Origin: Microbulbifer agarilyticus S89
GTDB lineage: Bacteria > Pseudomonadota > Gammaproteobacteria > Pseudomonadales > Cellvibrionaceae
Length of the DNA stretch: 64,000 bases
Assembly (NCBI RefSeq): GCF_000220505.1
Contig: NZ_AFPJ01000014.1
Location: forward strand, 1-64,000
Reading direction: 5' to 3'
Shown: piece by piece, positions 17,722 to 27,520 of the stretch
Layout: every line of letters begins with the position of its first letter
Numbering within the stretch: the stretch's first letter is position 1
Program-made: the position numbers and the translations under genes
Notes under the pieces: generated by a model
Told to the model about the DNA's origin: nothing
What the model saw: only the letters and a program-made list of their open reading frames with translations
The model's database searches: none

Positions 17722-18783
17722 TTAGCGCGCCCGCTTCAACAACAGCCAGCCGAGCAGGAAGCTCGCCATAATCGGCACAATCACCGCGATAAACGGCGGG
17801 AAACCAAATACCACGGAAGACGGTCCCAACATATCCTGCACCGTCTGGAACACGATCCCCACGATTACACCGGTAAACACCCGCAATCCGGTGGTCACTT
17901 CGCGCAGCGGGCCGAAGATAAACGAGATGGCCATCATCACCAGACCCGCGATGGTCAGCGGTTGCAGCACCTTCTTCCAGAACGCCAGCCAGTATCGCGA
18001 GGACTCCTCTCCCTTGCGATCCAGGAAGCGCCCGTAAGACCAGAGGTTGCGCGGCGAGAGATCCGAGGGCAGCGGCACCACCAGTGAAAAGAGTTCCGGT
18101 GACATATCCGAATCCCAAGTGGAACGCGCTTCCCGGCTACTGCTGGCGCGATCTGCCGTCAGGCGGGTCTGGCGGCTGTTTTGCAGCTCCCAGCGACCAT
18201 TTTCGAAATGCCCGCGCTCGGAGAAAACCACCTGCTGAAGCTGGCGATCCTCGTCAAACTTGTAGCGCGTGATACCAAACAGGGTTCCACCCGGCAACGC
18301 CGCATTGAAGTGCACAAACTCACCGCCATCAAACAGCCATAACCCGTGTTCCAGACCGGAGTTTTCAAGCTCCCCCTGGGCAATCGCCCGGCGGCTCTCG
18401 GCCGTTTGATTGGTGTATGGGATCACCAGCTCGGCCAGCGCCAGGCCAAAGATAATCAGTACCAAGACCGGCTTCATAACCGCCCAGGCGATACGCCCGA
18501 TGGATACGCCCGACGCGCGCATCACGGTCAGCTCACTGGTACCGGCAAGCGTGCCAAGGCCCACCATGCAACCCACTAGTGCGGAGAATCCCAGCTGACT
18601 GTAGATTCGTTCCGGCAGTGTCCACAACACATACTCGAGCAAATTGGCGAACTGGTAGTTGCCACCCAGGTCTTCCAGCTCATCGACAATGGCGGAAATC
18701 ACATCCAGCCCAAGGATCACCATCAGCACTGCCAGGATGGCCAGGGTAACGGTGCGCGCAATATAACGATCAAGCAGTGACAT
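17722..18783 (-). CDS. lptG: LPS export ABC transporter permease LptG
   Basis: Inner-membrane permease of the LptB2FG transporter that extracts lipopolysaccharide and feeds it to LptC. 353 residues, the usual length. MSLLDRYIARTVTLAILAVL is the typical first helix; a periplasmic beta-jellyroll (about 130-260) and three C-terminal helices follow. The start at 18783 has GGGAGG five bases upstream and overlaps the end of lptF by 14 bases, so translation is probably coupled. The lptFG pair is divergent from pepA, as in E. coli. Confidence 0.94.
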   Translation of the reverse strand: MSLLDRYIARTVTLAILAVLMVILGLDVISAIVDELEDLGGNYQFANLLEYVLWTLPERIYSQLGFSALVGCMVGLGTLAGTSELTVMRASGVSIGRIAWAVMKPVLVLIIFGLALAELVIPYTNQTAESRRAIAQGELENSGLEHGLWLFDGGEFVHFNAALPGGTLFGITRYKFDEDRQLQQVVFSERGHFENGRWELQNSRQTRLTADRASSSREARSTWDSDMSPELFSLVVPLPSDLSPRNLWSYGRFLDRKGEESSRYWLAFWKKVLQPLTIAGLVMMAISFIFGPLREVTTGLRVFTGVIVGIVFQTVQDMLGPSSVVFGFPPFIAVIVPIMASFLLGWLLLKRAR

Positions 18784-19915
18784 CCGCGCCTCCCGCATTG
18801 CTAGCACCACCGTTGTCTGCCCCCCGCTTGCGCGGCTTGCGATCGCGCCCACCGAGCAAGATCAGGCCGAGGATCAGGAATGGCGGGTGCACCAGCCAGA
18901 TGGCCCAGGCCTGCTCAATCTTGCCATCCTCAATGGCACCACGAACGCTCTGCAGGGCCACCAGATACACGATGTACAGCAGTACCGCGGGGATCATTTT
19001 GGCGTAACGCCCCTGGCGCGGATTGGTGCGACTCAGGGGCACCGCCAGAATGGCAACGATCAACACCAGCACGGGCAAACTGAAGCGCCAGTGCAGGTTC
19101 ACCCGCTCGCGCGGGTCCTCACTTTTCCACAGCGCTGCGGTAGACATGGATTGCAGCTTTTCGCTGGCTTTCGAGCGCAGGCGCGGCACCTCAAGGAGTA
19201 CCTCATAGCTGGCAAATGCCATCTGTCGGTAGTCGCTCTGGCCTGGCACCCCTTCATAGCGGTAGCCATCCCGCAGTACCAGGTACCGCAGGCCGGTTTC
19301 GGGGTCTATCTGCTGTACCCCTTCGCGGGCTACAGTGACAATCTGGTGGTCGGTTTCGGTGTCGCCGCGGGAGTTGCCCAACTCGGCGAGAAACACGTTG
19401 TGCATCGTGGAGCGGTCGTCGCTCAGCCCCTCGGCGTAGTACACGGCGCGGTTGCCGCTGGTCGCGATAAATTTCTTCGGTACCAGGTGATCAAACTCGT
19501 TGCGGGTCTTGTCCGCAGTGAGCAGGTGCGAGGTGCGCTCAATCCCGGTAGGGGTCAGGTACAGGCTCATTGCCGCTACAAACGCTGCGACCATGAGTGC
19601 GGGTACCAGGGTATACGCCAGCAACTGCCGCTCACTGAAGCCACACGCGTGCAGAACCGTCATTTCACTCTCGATATACAAACGGCCGTAAGCAAGCAAA
19701 ATACCGACAAAGAAGCCGAGAGGGATAACTAGCTCGAGAAAGCCCGGCAGGCGAAAGCCCATCAGGGAGAACAGGATTCCAGCAGACAGGTCGCCCGCCG
19801 CAGCTTCCGCCAGGTACTTCACAAAACGGCCGCTCATGACCATCAGCAGCAACACGGCACTGACGGCCAGAGTTGCACCGAGTAGCTCGCGGCAGAGGTA
19901 GCGGAAAATTATCAC
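18770..19915 (-). CDS. lptF: LPS export ABC transporter permease LptF
   Basis: Partner permease of LptG in the LptB2FGC complex. 381 residues starting with GTG at 19915 (MIIFRYLCRELLGATLAV). Three N-terminal helices, a periplasmic domain (about 130-275) and three C-terminal helices including LPVLVLIVAILAVPLSRTNP are the YjgP/YjgQ arrangement. The C-terminal tail is basic then Gly/Ala-rich. First gene of the lptFG operon. The 300 bp between lptF and pepA contain both divergent promoters, though I could not place them confidently. Confidence 0.94.
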   Translation of the reverse strand: MIIFRYLCRELLGATLAVSAVLLLMVMSGRFVKYLAEAAAGDLSAGILFSLMGFRLPGFLELVIPLGFFVGILLAYGRLYIESEMTVLHACGFSERQLLAYTLVPALMVAAFVAAMSLYLTPTGIERTSHLLTADKTRNEFDHLVPKKFIATSGNRAVYYAEGLSDDRSTMHNVFLAELGNSRGDTETDHQIVTVAREGVQQIDPETGLRYLVLRDGYRYEGVPGQSDYRQMAFASYEVLLEVPRLRSKASEKLQSMSTAALWKSEDPRERVNLHWRFSLPVLVLIVAILAVPLSRTNPRQGRYAKMIPAVLLYIVYLVALQSVRGAIEDGKIEQAWAIWLVHPPFLILGLILLGGRDRKPRKRGADNGGASNAGGADVTA

Positions 19916-20215
19916 TGAACGACCAGCTTCCCTGATTGCACTGTTTGATTTAGGGCGATTTGAAATGCGATTCCGGTTAATCCGTATCGGCGAGTGTCAG
20001 AATAGGACACCGGTTCAGAGGTTCCCGAGCAAATCGATCCTTCTCGGGTTAAACTTGTGCGGCGCATTATCACCAAAAAGCCCGGCAATGTCTCGGCCCA
20101 TCAGCCAATCTCTGGCCCACTGACAGCAAGACACCCCCGAGCGTGTAATAAATAGCTCGAAGCATTCGTCTGTAAATTAGCCGCGGCAGGCAAAATTCAT
20201 AAAGGAAACGATTAC

Positions 20216-21685
20216 ATGCAGTTTACCGCCAAGGTCACCGACATCCTCAAACAACGCAGTGCCTGCGCCATTCTCCCCGTCGACAACAAGAACCGCCTCA
20301 GCGACAGTGGCAGCGCGCTGGACAAGGCAAATGGCGGTCTTTTGAGCAAAATCCTGAAACGCGGCGACCTGGGCAGCGCTGCCGGCAGCACCCTCATGGT
20401 GCCGACCATTGAAGGTGGCGCCGAGCGCGCCTTACTGGTGCGCACCTCTAAGACCCCAATTTCCCAGGCAGAATTCCGCAAAGTGGCCAATAGCAGCGCC
20501 ACGGCCGTTACCTCACTGAAAGATGCCTCCTCATACTTGGTGGAAGTGCCGGTAACAGACGCCGACGCCACCTGGCAGGCCGCACAGACAGCACTCGCGG
20601 CTGGCCTTGCCAGCTATAAGTTCACCCGCTGCCACAGCGACGCCAAGCCGAATGCACTGGCAAAGTTCACCGTGCATGCCGCGGACAAAAAGCAATTGAA
20701 GGGCGTACAAAAAGGCGTGGAGCTTGGTGGTGGCCAGGCACTCGGCAGTAACGTCGCGCGTGAACTGGGCAACCTGCCCGGCAACATCTGCACCCCGAGC
20801 TACCTGGTGGGCGAAGCCAAGGCACTGGCGAAAAAACACGCAAAACTGTCCACCTCCGTGCTCGACAACAAGAAAATGGAATCCCTGGGCATGGGCTCGT
20901 TTATGAGCGTTGCCAAGGGCAGTGACGAACCGGCGGCGATGATCGCGATGAATTACAAGGGCGGCAAAGCCGGCCAGAAGCCGATCGTGCTGGTGGGTAA
21001 AGGCATCACCTTCGATACCGGCGGTATCAGCCTGAAGCCGGGCGCGGCGATGGACGAAATGAAGTTCGATATGTGCGGCGCGGCCAGCGTATTCGGCGTA
21101 ATGAACGCGCTGGTTGAAATGAACGCACCGGTAAACGTGGTGGGTGTTGTGGCTGCTGCCGAAAACATGCCCAGCGGTCGCGCCAGCAAACCTGGCGATA
21201 TCGTAACCTCCATGAGCGGCAAAACCATCGAGATCCTCAACACTGACGCAGAGGGCCGCCTGGTACTCTGTGACGCGCTGACCTGGGCGGGTAAATTCAA
21301 GCCGAGCGTGGTAATCGACGTGGCCACTCTGACCGGCGCCTGCGTAATCGCCCTTGGCCACCATGCCACCGGCCTGTATGCCAACCAGGACAAGCTGGCA
21401 AACGACCTGATTGCCGCCGGTGAGACCAGCGGTGACCGCGCCTGGCGTATGCCCCTGTGGGACGAGTACCAGCCAATGCTGAACTCCAACTTTGCCGATA
21501 TGCAAAACATTGGTGGTCGCGAGGCCGGCTCGGTAACCGCAGCATGCTTCCTGGCCCGGTTCGCCGAAGACTACAACTGGGCCCACCTGGATATCGCAGG
21601 TAGTGCGTGGAAGTCCGGCGCTGCTAAAGGTGCAACCGGCCGCCCGGTACCGCTGCTGCTGCAATACATCCTGAATAAAAAGTAA
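20216..21685 (+). CDS. pepA: Leucyl aminopeptidase PepA (M17)
   Basis: Cytosolic di-metal aminopeptidase, 489 residues, close to the usual size. The C-terminal catalytic domain has GKGITFDTGGISLKPG with metal ligands and NTDAEGRL (Asn342 onward), the M17 signature. In some bacteria PepA also binds DNA in Xer recombination and carAB control. AGGAAACG lies before the ATG. The gene is followed by two copies of the nested palindrome and then holC, keeping the pepA-holC-valS order of gammaproteobacteria. Confidence 0.95.
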   Translation: MQFTAKVTDILKQRSACAILPVDNKNRLSDSGSALDKANGGLLSKILKRGDLGSAAGSTLMVPTIEGGAERALLVRTSKTPISQAEFRKVANSSATAVTSLKDASSYLVEVPVTDADATWQAAQTALAAGLASYKFTRCHSDAKPNALAKFTVHAADKKQLKGVQKGVELGGGQALGSNVARELGNLPGNICTPSYLVGEAKALAKKHAKLSTSVLDNKKMESLGMGSFMSVAKGSDEPAAMIAMNYKGGKAGQKPIVLVGKGITFDTGGISLKPGAAMDEMKFDMCGAASVFGVMNALVEMNAPVNVVGVVAAAENMPSGRASKPGDIVTSMSGKTIEILNTDAEGRLVLCDALTWAGKFKPSVVIDVATLTGACVIALGHHATGLYANQDKLANDLIAAGETSGDRAWRMPLWDEYQPMLNSNFADMQNIGGREAGSVTAACFLARFAEDYNWAHLDIAGSAWKSGAAKGATGRPVPLLLQYILNKK

Positions 21686-21717
21686 ACAACACCAAAAAAC
21701 GAAGCTCAGAGCATGGG

Positions 21718-21838
21718 CTAAGGCTCTGCCACCGGTAACGGTTCGCAGGACCTTCCGCGAGAGGGACCTCGCGGAAGAGCCCCCAGGGATGGGTTCACGG
21801 CGTGTCCTGTGAACCGTTACCGGTGGTAAGGCCGCCAC
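21718..21838 (+). repeat. Nested palindrome element, copy A (sense to pepA)
   Basis: 121 bp. Left end CTAAGG, right end CCGCCAC. Outer arms 21729-21750 and 21805-21826 pair over 22 bases with one G.T mismatch. Inside are hairpin 1 (21752-21777, ten-pair stem, loop AGGGAC) and the conserved core (21778-21804) with the small hairpin CCC-AGGGAT-GGG. One of seven copies in the window. There is no T-run, so it is not a standard terminator. Confidence 0.9.
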
Positions 21839-21870
21839 AGCGGTTAGATCAACCCTCTGAACCAAGGGGC

Positions 21871-21993
21871 GTGGCGGTGCCACTACCGGGGACAGCTGTG
21901 CGAGACACGCCGTGAACCCATCCATGGGGGCTCTTCTAAAACATCCCTGTTTTAGAAGGTCTCGCACAGCTGCCCCCGGTAGCGTCACCTTCG
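21871..21993 (-). repeat. Nested palindrome element, copy B
   Basis: 123 bp in inverted orientation, 32 bp after copy A. Arms 21876-21906 and 21959-21989 pair over 31 bases with three mismatches, two of which become G.T pairs when read on the minus strand. On that strand hairpin 1 has ACAGGGATGT at its apex and the core hairpin is CCC-ATGGAT-GGG. Ends are CGAAGG and CCGCCAC in the element's own direction. Confidence 0.88.
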
Positions 21994-22021
21994 CATCTAG
22001 CTGAAGTAGCTCTTTTTAATC

Positions 22022-22447
22022 ATGACCCGAATAGATTTTTACGTATTGGCTTCTGAGAATCCCGACGAGATTCAGAACTTTGCCTGTCGTCTCGCGGAGA
22101 AAGCCTTCCGCAATGGCCTCAGGGTATTGATCGCTGTGGATAACGGCGAGCAAGCCAAACAGCTGGATGAGTTGTTGTGGACATTTCGTGAAGACAGCTT
22201 CCTGCCGCACGCACCGCAGAACCTCGACCAGCAGGCTGCCATTGAGGTCAACAGCGGCGAAGATCCCGGCCAGCATCACGGGCTACTAATTAACCTGTGC
22301 GCAGATATCCCGCGCTGGTTCAGCCGCTTCGACCGGCTTGCGGAGATCGTCTGCCAGCATCCAGACTCCCTGGCGCGGTCAAGAACTCGATACAGTCACT
22401 TCCGCGACCGCGGATATCCGTTACAATCCCATAAAATTGCCAATTGA
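22022..22447 (+). CDS. holC: DNA polymerase III chi subunit
   Basis: Chi binds SSB through the SSB C-terminal tail and joins the clamp loader via psi. 141 residues, close to E. coli chi. The N-terminal RIDFYVLASENPDE and the segments LAEKAFRNGLRVLIAVDN and LDELLWTFREDSFLPH are typical. Its position between pepA and valS is conserved. The start ATG at 22022 leaves no good ribosome binding site. Confidence 0.92.
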   Translation: MTRIDFYVLASENPDEIQNFACRLAEKAFRNGLRVLIAVDNGEQAKQLDELLWTFREDSFLPHAPQNLDQQAAIEVNSGEDPGQHHGLLINLCADIPRWFSRFDRLAEIVCQHPDSLARSRTRYSHFRDRGYPLQSHKIAN

Positions 22448-22468
22448 TAAGAACCCGAACCTAACTCC

Positions 22469-23527
22469 ATGTCCGGCCGCAAGAAAAACAGAAAGCACCG
22501 CCAGGGTCAGCCGCCGCACGAACTGCTGAACGAGCTGAGTTCGCTGCACGAGCTGCTGGGCAGTGACATGGAAGCAGACATTCCCCTGCTGGATCAGGTA
22601 GCCGCCCCTGCCTCGCCATCCGCCGGCGGCAGCACCCCGCAACCCCAGCAGACAGCACCAGCCAAGCCCTCAGCGACAGCGCCCGCTCCCAAGCCTCAGC
22701 CACGCCCGCTGGAGGAAGCTGATCTGCCGATTCTGTTCAGTCCAATCGACGAAGAACTGGACGATGAGTATGCGCCCATATTGAGTGACGCGGACCGCGA
22801 GCTACTGCGCCCACTGCAGGACCTCCCGCGCGCTGCTGTGGCCAGCGGCAAGACAGCCGAGACACCGACACCGACACCGACACCGACACCAAAAGAGACG
22901 CAGAAAGAGACGCAGAAAGAGCGAAGCGCAGAGTCACAACCTGCCCAAAATGCTGATATGCACGCCGATGGCAAGCCCGCGGCGCGCGCAGAATTTCAAC
23001 CTGGACTGTTCGACTCCCCGCGAAAACCGGCGAACCCGGCGGCACAAAAGTCCGCGCCGACTGCTGCGCCTGCGCCTACAGATAGAAACACACAGGCTTC
23101 GGCTGAGGCCCCAGTGGTCAAGCCGGAGGCCCAAGCCGATATTGCCACGCCCAACAACGATAAGGCACCAGCCACCAAAGCTACGCCTGCCCCCCAGGGG
23201 AGTGGTGGCGAGAACCCATTTTTGCCTGCGCATATCCGCGCGCGCCTGACTGGCGGGCGGGTACCGCGAGCGGAGCATCTGGCACCGCCCTCCCCCCAGA
23301 CAGAATCCATCAGCGCAGAAGCCCACCCTGCCGCGGAACCAGTAAAGACTGAACAGGCTGCCGCCGCGGAGCCTCAGGCACCGGCAAACAATGGTGAGTC
23401 TGAGGAACCCAGCGCACGGGAAAAGTTGATCGAGCAACTTATGGCCGAGCAGCTTCCGGAACTGGAGCGGCAGCTACGCGCCAATATCACGGCCCTGGTA
23501 GACGAGATTTACCCGGAGCAGGAGTAA
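22469..23527 (+). CDS. Pro/Ala-rich low-complexity protein between holC and valS
   Basis: 352 residues, not recognised. A basic N-terminus ([14 protein letters not shown]) is followed by a short helix ([15 protein letters not shown]), then about 230 residues rich in Pro, Ala, Lys and Glu. The C-terminal 40 residues are a predicted helix ([20 protein letters not shown]) ending DEIYPEQE. The middle holds (GACACC)5 at 22861-22890, read as Thr-Pro repeats, and a 12-bp repeat at about 22893-22922, read as KETQ units. It starts 21 bp after holC and is likely co-transcribed with it. A disordered linker protein with two small folded ends is the best description. Confidence 0.7.
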   Translation: MSGRKKNRKHRQGQPPHELLNELSSLHELLGSDMEADIPLLDQVAAPASPSAGGSTPQPQQTAPAKPSATAPAPKPQPRPLEEADLPILFSPIDEELDDEYAPILSDADRELLRPLQDLPRAAVASGKTAETPTPTPTPTPKETQKETQKERSAESQPAQNADMHADGKPAARAEFQPGLFDSPRKPANPAAQKSAPTAAPAPTDRNTQASAEAPVVKPEAQADIATPNNDKAPATKATPAPQGSGGENPFLPAHIRARLTGGRVPRAEHLAPPSPQTESISAEAHPAAEPVKTEQAAAAEPQAPANNGESEEPSAREKLIEQLMAEQLPELERQLRANITALVDEIYPEQE

Positions 23528-23670
23528 GCGGCTCTCTAGCGCGCACAACATTTGCCCCTCCTCAGCCCAGCGGTATAATTCCGCCCCTTTTTCTCTATTC
23601 TCTAATTTTAATGGCCCGGGAAATTGTGACCCGGCAGCCAGCCCATACAACGCAAGGCATTCCCCCGCGC

Positions 23671-26442
23671 ATGGACAAGACATACCAGCCCAACGCCATC
23701 GAACAACAGTGGTACAAAACCTGGGAAGAAAACGGCTACTTCAAGCCTTCCGGTGATACCGAAGCCACCCCCTACAGCATCATGATTCCGCCGCCGAACG
23801 TCACCGGAAGCCTGCACATGGGACACGGTTTCCAGGAATCCATCATGGATGCGCTGATTCGCTACCACCGCATGAAGGGTGATAACACCCTGTGGCAGGT
23901 GGGCACCGACCACGCCGGTATCGCCACCCAGATGGTGGTGGAGCGCCTGCTGGCCGCCGATGGCAAGAATCGCCACGAGCTGGGCCGCGACAAGTTCATT
24001 GAGAAAGTGTGGGAATGGAAGGAAGAGTCCGGCGGCAACATCACCCGCCAACTGCGTCGCCTGGGCGCCAGCCCGGACTGGTCCCGCGAACGCTTCACCA
24101 TGGACGACGGCTTCTACAAGGCCGTGCAGGAAGTCTTCATTCGCCTGTACGAAGACGACCTGATTTACCGCGGCAAGCGCCTGGTGAACTGGGACCCGAA
24201 ACTGCACACCGCGATCTCTGATCTCGAAGTGCTGAACGAAGAAGAGCAAGGCAGCCTGTGGCATTTCCGCTACCCGCTGTCGGACGGTTCCGGTCACCTT
24301 GTGGTTGCCACCACCCGCCCGGAAACCATGCTGGGCGATACCGCGGTGGCGGTGCATCCGGAAGACGAGCGTTACAAGCACCTGATCGGCAAGACCATCA
24401 AGCTGCCACTGGCGGACCGGGAGATCCCGATTATCGCCGACGATTATGTAGACCTGGAGTTCGGTACCGGCTGCGTGAAGATCACCCCGGCCCACGACTT
24501 CAACGACTACGAGATGGGCCAGCGCCACGATCTGGAAATGATCAACATCCTGGACCAGGACGCCAACCTCAACGACAACGTGCCGGAAAAATACCGCGGC
24601 ATGGAGCGTTTTGCGGCACGCACCCAAGTAGTAGATGACCTGGACGCGTTGGGCCTGCTGGAGAAAATCGAGCCGCACACCTTGAAGGTTCCGCGCGGCG
24701 ACCGCAGCGGCGTGGTGATTGAGCCCTGGCTCACCGACCAGTGGTACGTAAAAACCCAGCCGCTGGCGGATGAAGCAATCAAGGTTGTCGAAGACGGCCG
24801 CGTTGAATTCGTGCCGAAAAACTACGAGAACATGTACTTCTCCTGGATGCGCGACATCCAGGACTGGTGTATTTCCCGTCAGCTGTGGTGGGGCCACCGC
24901 ATCCCCGCCTGGTACGACAACGACGGCAATGTGTACGTTGGCCGCAGCGAGGAAGACGTGCGCAAAAAGTACAACCTCGGCGACATTGAGCTGCGCCAGG
25001 ACGATGATGTCCTCGACACCTGGTTCTCCTCAGGCCTGTGGACCTTCGGCACCCTGGGCTGGCCGGAAGAAATACCGGAACTGGAAATGTTCCACCCCAC
25101 CAGCGTGCTGGTAACCGGCTTCGACATCATCTTCTTCTGGGTTGCGCGCATGATGATGCTGACCCTCTACTTCAAGAAGGAAGTGCCATTTAAAACCGTG
25201 TACGTCCACGGTCTGGTGCGCGATGGCCAGGGCCAGAAGATGTCCAAGTCCAAGGGCAACGTGCTGGACCCGATCGACCTGATCGATGGGATCGACCTGG
25301 AAAGCCTGGTGACCAAACGCACCGCGGGCATGCAGGTGCCGCGCCTGCGCGAGAAGATTGAAAAGCAGACCCGCAAGGAATTCCCGGACGGCCTCGCCGC
25401 CTACGGTACCGACGCCCTGCGTTACACCTATTACTCGCTGGCCTCTACCGGCCGCGATATCAAGTTTGACGTCGGTCGTATCGAAGGTTTCCGCAACTTC
25501 TGCAACAAGATCTGGAACGCCTCTCGCTACGTGCTGCAAAACTGCGACGGTCACGACTGCGGGCAGGACGGCAGCGAAGATTTCGAGCTGTCCATCGCCG
25601 ACCGCTGGATTATTTCTCAGCTGCAGCGCACCGAAATTGCAGTCAAGGAAGCCATTGAAAGCTACCGCTTTGACCTGGCCTCCCAGGCCCTGTACGACTT
25701 CGTGTGGAGCGAGTACTGCAGCTGGTACCTGGAGCTTTCCAAGCCGGTACTGTGGGACGAAAACGCCAGCGACGCAGTGAAAAAAGGCACTCGCCGCACA
25801 CTGATTCGCGTACTGGAAACCATCCTGCGTCTGGCACACCCTCTGATGCCATATATCACCGAGGAAATCTGGCAGCGCGTAAAAGAACTGGCAGGTAAGG
25901 CCGGCGATACCATCATGCTGCAGCCCTACCCGGAAGCCAACGAGCACCGCATCGACGAAAATGCCGAAGCGGCCATCGCCTGGCTGAAGGGTGTGATCGA
26001 AGGCGTGCGTAATATTCGCGGTGAGATGAATATTTCCCCGGCGAAGAAAATCCCGCTGATCCTGCGCAACGGCTCCGAGCGCGACGAAGAGCTGCTGCAG
26101 CAGACCCGCAGCCTCCTGATCAAGTTGGCAAGCCTGGAGTCCATCGAGTCCCTGGAAGCGGGGGCGGAAGCGCCGGCCTCTTCCACCGCACTCGTGGGTG
26201 AGCTGGAACTGCTGGTACCGATGGCGGGACTGATCGATGTGGAAGCGGAAAGTGCGCGGGTACAGAAGGAACTCGACAAGCTGGACAAGGATCTCGCCAG
26301 TGTTGCTGGCAAGCTGAAAAACCCGAACTTTGTAAACAAGGCCCCGGAAGCGGTGGTCAACAAGGAAAAGGAAAGATTGGCCGACCTGGAAAGTGCGCGC
26401 GCGCGCTTTGCGGAACAGCTGGAGTCACTGAAGAACCTGTAA
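23671..26442 (+). CDS. valS: Valyl-tRNA synthetase
   Basis: Class Ia synthetase charging tRNA-Val, with an editing domain against threonine. 923 residues from the ATG at 23671 ([15 protein letters not shown]), which matches the family start; the frame is open 60 bases further upstream. HMGH at residues 49-52 and KMSKS at 523-527 are the ATP-binding signatures. The CP1 editing domain ([15 protein letters not shown]) and the C-terminal coiled-coil arm are present. A strong bidirectional terminator follows. Confidence 0.97.
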   Translation: MDKTYQPNAIEQQWYKTWEENGYFKPSGDTEATPYSIMIPPPNVTGSLHMGHGFQESIMDALIRYHRMKGDNTLWQVGTDHAGIATQMVVERLLAADGKNRHELGRDKFIEKVWEWKEESGGNITRQLRRLGASPDWSRERFTMDDGFYKAVQEVFIRLYEDDLIYRGKRLVNWDPKLHTAISDLEVLNEEEQGSLWHFRYPLSDGSGHLVVATTRPETMLGDTAVAVHPEDERYKHLIGKTIKLPLADREIPIIADDYVDLEFGTGCVKITPAHDFNDYEMGQRHDLEMINILDQDANLNDNVPEKYRGMERFAARTQVVDDLDALGLLEKIEPHTLKVPRGDRSGVVIEPWLTDQWYVKTQPLADEAIKVVEDGRVEFVPKNYENMYFSWMRDIQDWCISRQLWWGHRIPAWYDNDGNVYVGRSEEDVRKKYNLGDIELRQDDDVLDTWFSSGLWTFGTLGWPEEIPELEMFHPTSVLVTGFDIIFFWVARMMMLTLYFKKEVPFKTVYVHGLVRDGQGQKMSKSKGNVLDPIDLIDGIDLESLVTKRTAGMQVPRLREKIEKQTRKEFPDGLAAYGTDALRYTYYSLASTGRDIKFDVGRIEGFRNFCNKIWNASRYVLQNCDGHDCGQDGSEDFELSIADRWIISQLQRTEIAVKEAIESYRFDLASQALYDFVWSEYCSWYLELSKPVLWDENASDAVKKGTRRTLIRVLETILRLAHPLMPYITEEIWQRVKELAGKAGDTIMLQPYPEANEHRIDENAEAAIAWLKGVIEGVRNIRGEMNISPAKKIPLILRNGSERDEELLQQTRSLLIKLASLESIESLEAGAEAPASSTALVGELELLVPMAGLIDVEAESARVQKELDKLDKDLASVAGKLKNPNFVNKAPEAVVNKEKERLADLESARARFAEQLESLKNL

Positions 26443-26462
26443 CCTACCCGGTTCTGAAGGAC

Positions 26463-26494
26463 AAAAAAGGCGAGCCACTTGGCTCGCCTTTTTT
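26463..26494. terminator. Bidirectional rho-independent terminator after valS
   Basis: Stem AAGGCGAGCC / GGCTCGCCTT with loop ACTT, flanked by an A-run on the left and a T-run on the right. It can end valS on the plus strand and the ATP-grasp gene cluster on the minus strand, whose last stop is 40 bp away. Confidence 0.95.
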
Positions 26495-26533
26495 ATTGCT
26501 TCGTTTGTCCAGTTTATTGATTCGTTCATCCAG

Positions 26534-27520
26534 TCAAGCCATTGGCTTCGCTGCGAAATAATCCATCGAGTAGTCCACTCGCTCATCCACGTTCTTTTCC
26601 AGCTGCTCCAGGTCCATCTTCTCAATATGTTCCAGGCGCGTACGCAGGCCAACGCCATTGGCAATCTGGATCGCGAGACCCGGGCGCGCGTTCGCTTCCA
26701 GCAACAGCGGCCCACGCCTGCGGTCCAGCACGATGTCACAACCGAGGTAGCCGAGGCCGGTCATCTCATAGCAGCTGGCCGCGAGCCGCACCAGCTCTTT
26801 CCAGTCCGGCACTTCCAGGTCCGAAAAGCGCATTTCCGTATCCGGATGTTGCTCGATTCGAACACCGTGCTGCACCGCATGGCAGGACTTGCCCGTCGCC
26901 AGGTCCACCCCCACACCCACAGCACCCTGGTGCAGGTTTGCCTTGCCATCGGAGACATGGGTGGAGCAGCGCAGCATGGCCATCACCGGGTAACCGCGAA
27001 ACACAATCACGCGGATATCTGGCACGCCTTCGTAGGAATACTTGTCGAAGATCGGATCGAAATCCACCAGAGCCTCAATCATTACCCGGTCGGGCTTGCC
27101 GCCAAGGCTGTACAAACCGCTGTGGATGTTGCTCACGTGGCGCTGAATATCCAGCGCGGTGACCTTGGCCCCCGACGGTTTCACATAATCGTCGCCATCG
27201 CGCCCAACGATGACCAGGATACCCTTGCCCCCAGAACCCCGCGCTGGCTTGATCACAAACTTTTCCAGCGGCTCGATCACCGCCATAACCCGTTTGCGGC
27301 TTGGCTGGGTTTCAAACGCAGCGATCAACTCCGGCACGGGGATGCGGTAACGCTTCGCCTGGCGCTTGGTATTGAGTTTGTCATCGACGATGGGGTATTT
27401 GTCGCGGTCGTTGTAGCGCGCAATGTAATTTACGTTGCGCGCGTTCATGCCAAGCACCCCACGGCGCTTCAGTGCAAAAGGTGAGACCAAGCCGCCGCGA
27501 AATAAATAGGACAGGTGCAT
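26534..27520 (-). CDS. ATP-grasp alpha-L-glutamate ligase-like protein
   Basis: 328 residues. RimK-related ATP-grasp ligase of the type found next to 7TM inactive-transglutaminase proteins. Visible are the KPARGSGGKGILVI nucleotide-binding loop and the C-terminal metal-binding block LLLEANARPGL. The N-terminal GVLGMNARNVNYI segment is typical of this subfamily. It probably forms an amide bond using an acyl-phosphate intermediate, perhaps peptide tagging; the substrate is not known. The ATG overlaps the stop of the upstream 7TM gene (TAATG), so the two are coupled. Confidence 0.88.
   Translation of the reverse strand: MHLSYLFRGGLVSPFALKRRGVLGMNARNVNYIARYNDRDKYPIVDDKLNTKRQAKRYRIPVPELIAAFETQPSRKRVMAVIEPLEKFVIKPARGSGGKGILVIVGRDGDDYVKPSGAKVTALDIQRHVSNIHSGLYSLGGKPDRVMIEALVDFDPIFDKYSYEGVPDIRVIVFRGYPVMAMLRCSTHVSDGKANLHQGAVGVGVDLATGKSCHAVQHGVRIEQHPDTEMRFSDLEVPDWKELVRLAASCYEMTGLGYLGCDIVLDRRRGPLLLEANARPGLAIQIANGVGLRTRLEHIEKMDLEQLEKNVDERVDYSMDYFAAKPMA

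Noticed and set aside
23608-24897. Long open frame opposite valS
   Set aside because: Antisense shadow; valS is unambiguous on the other strand.
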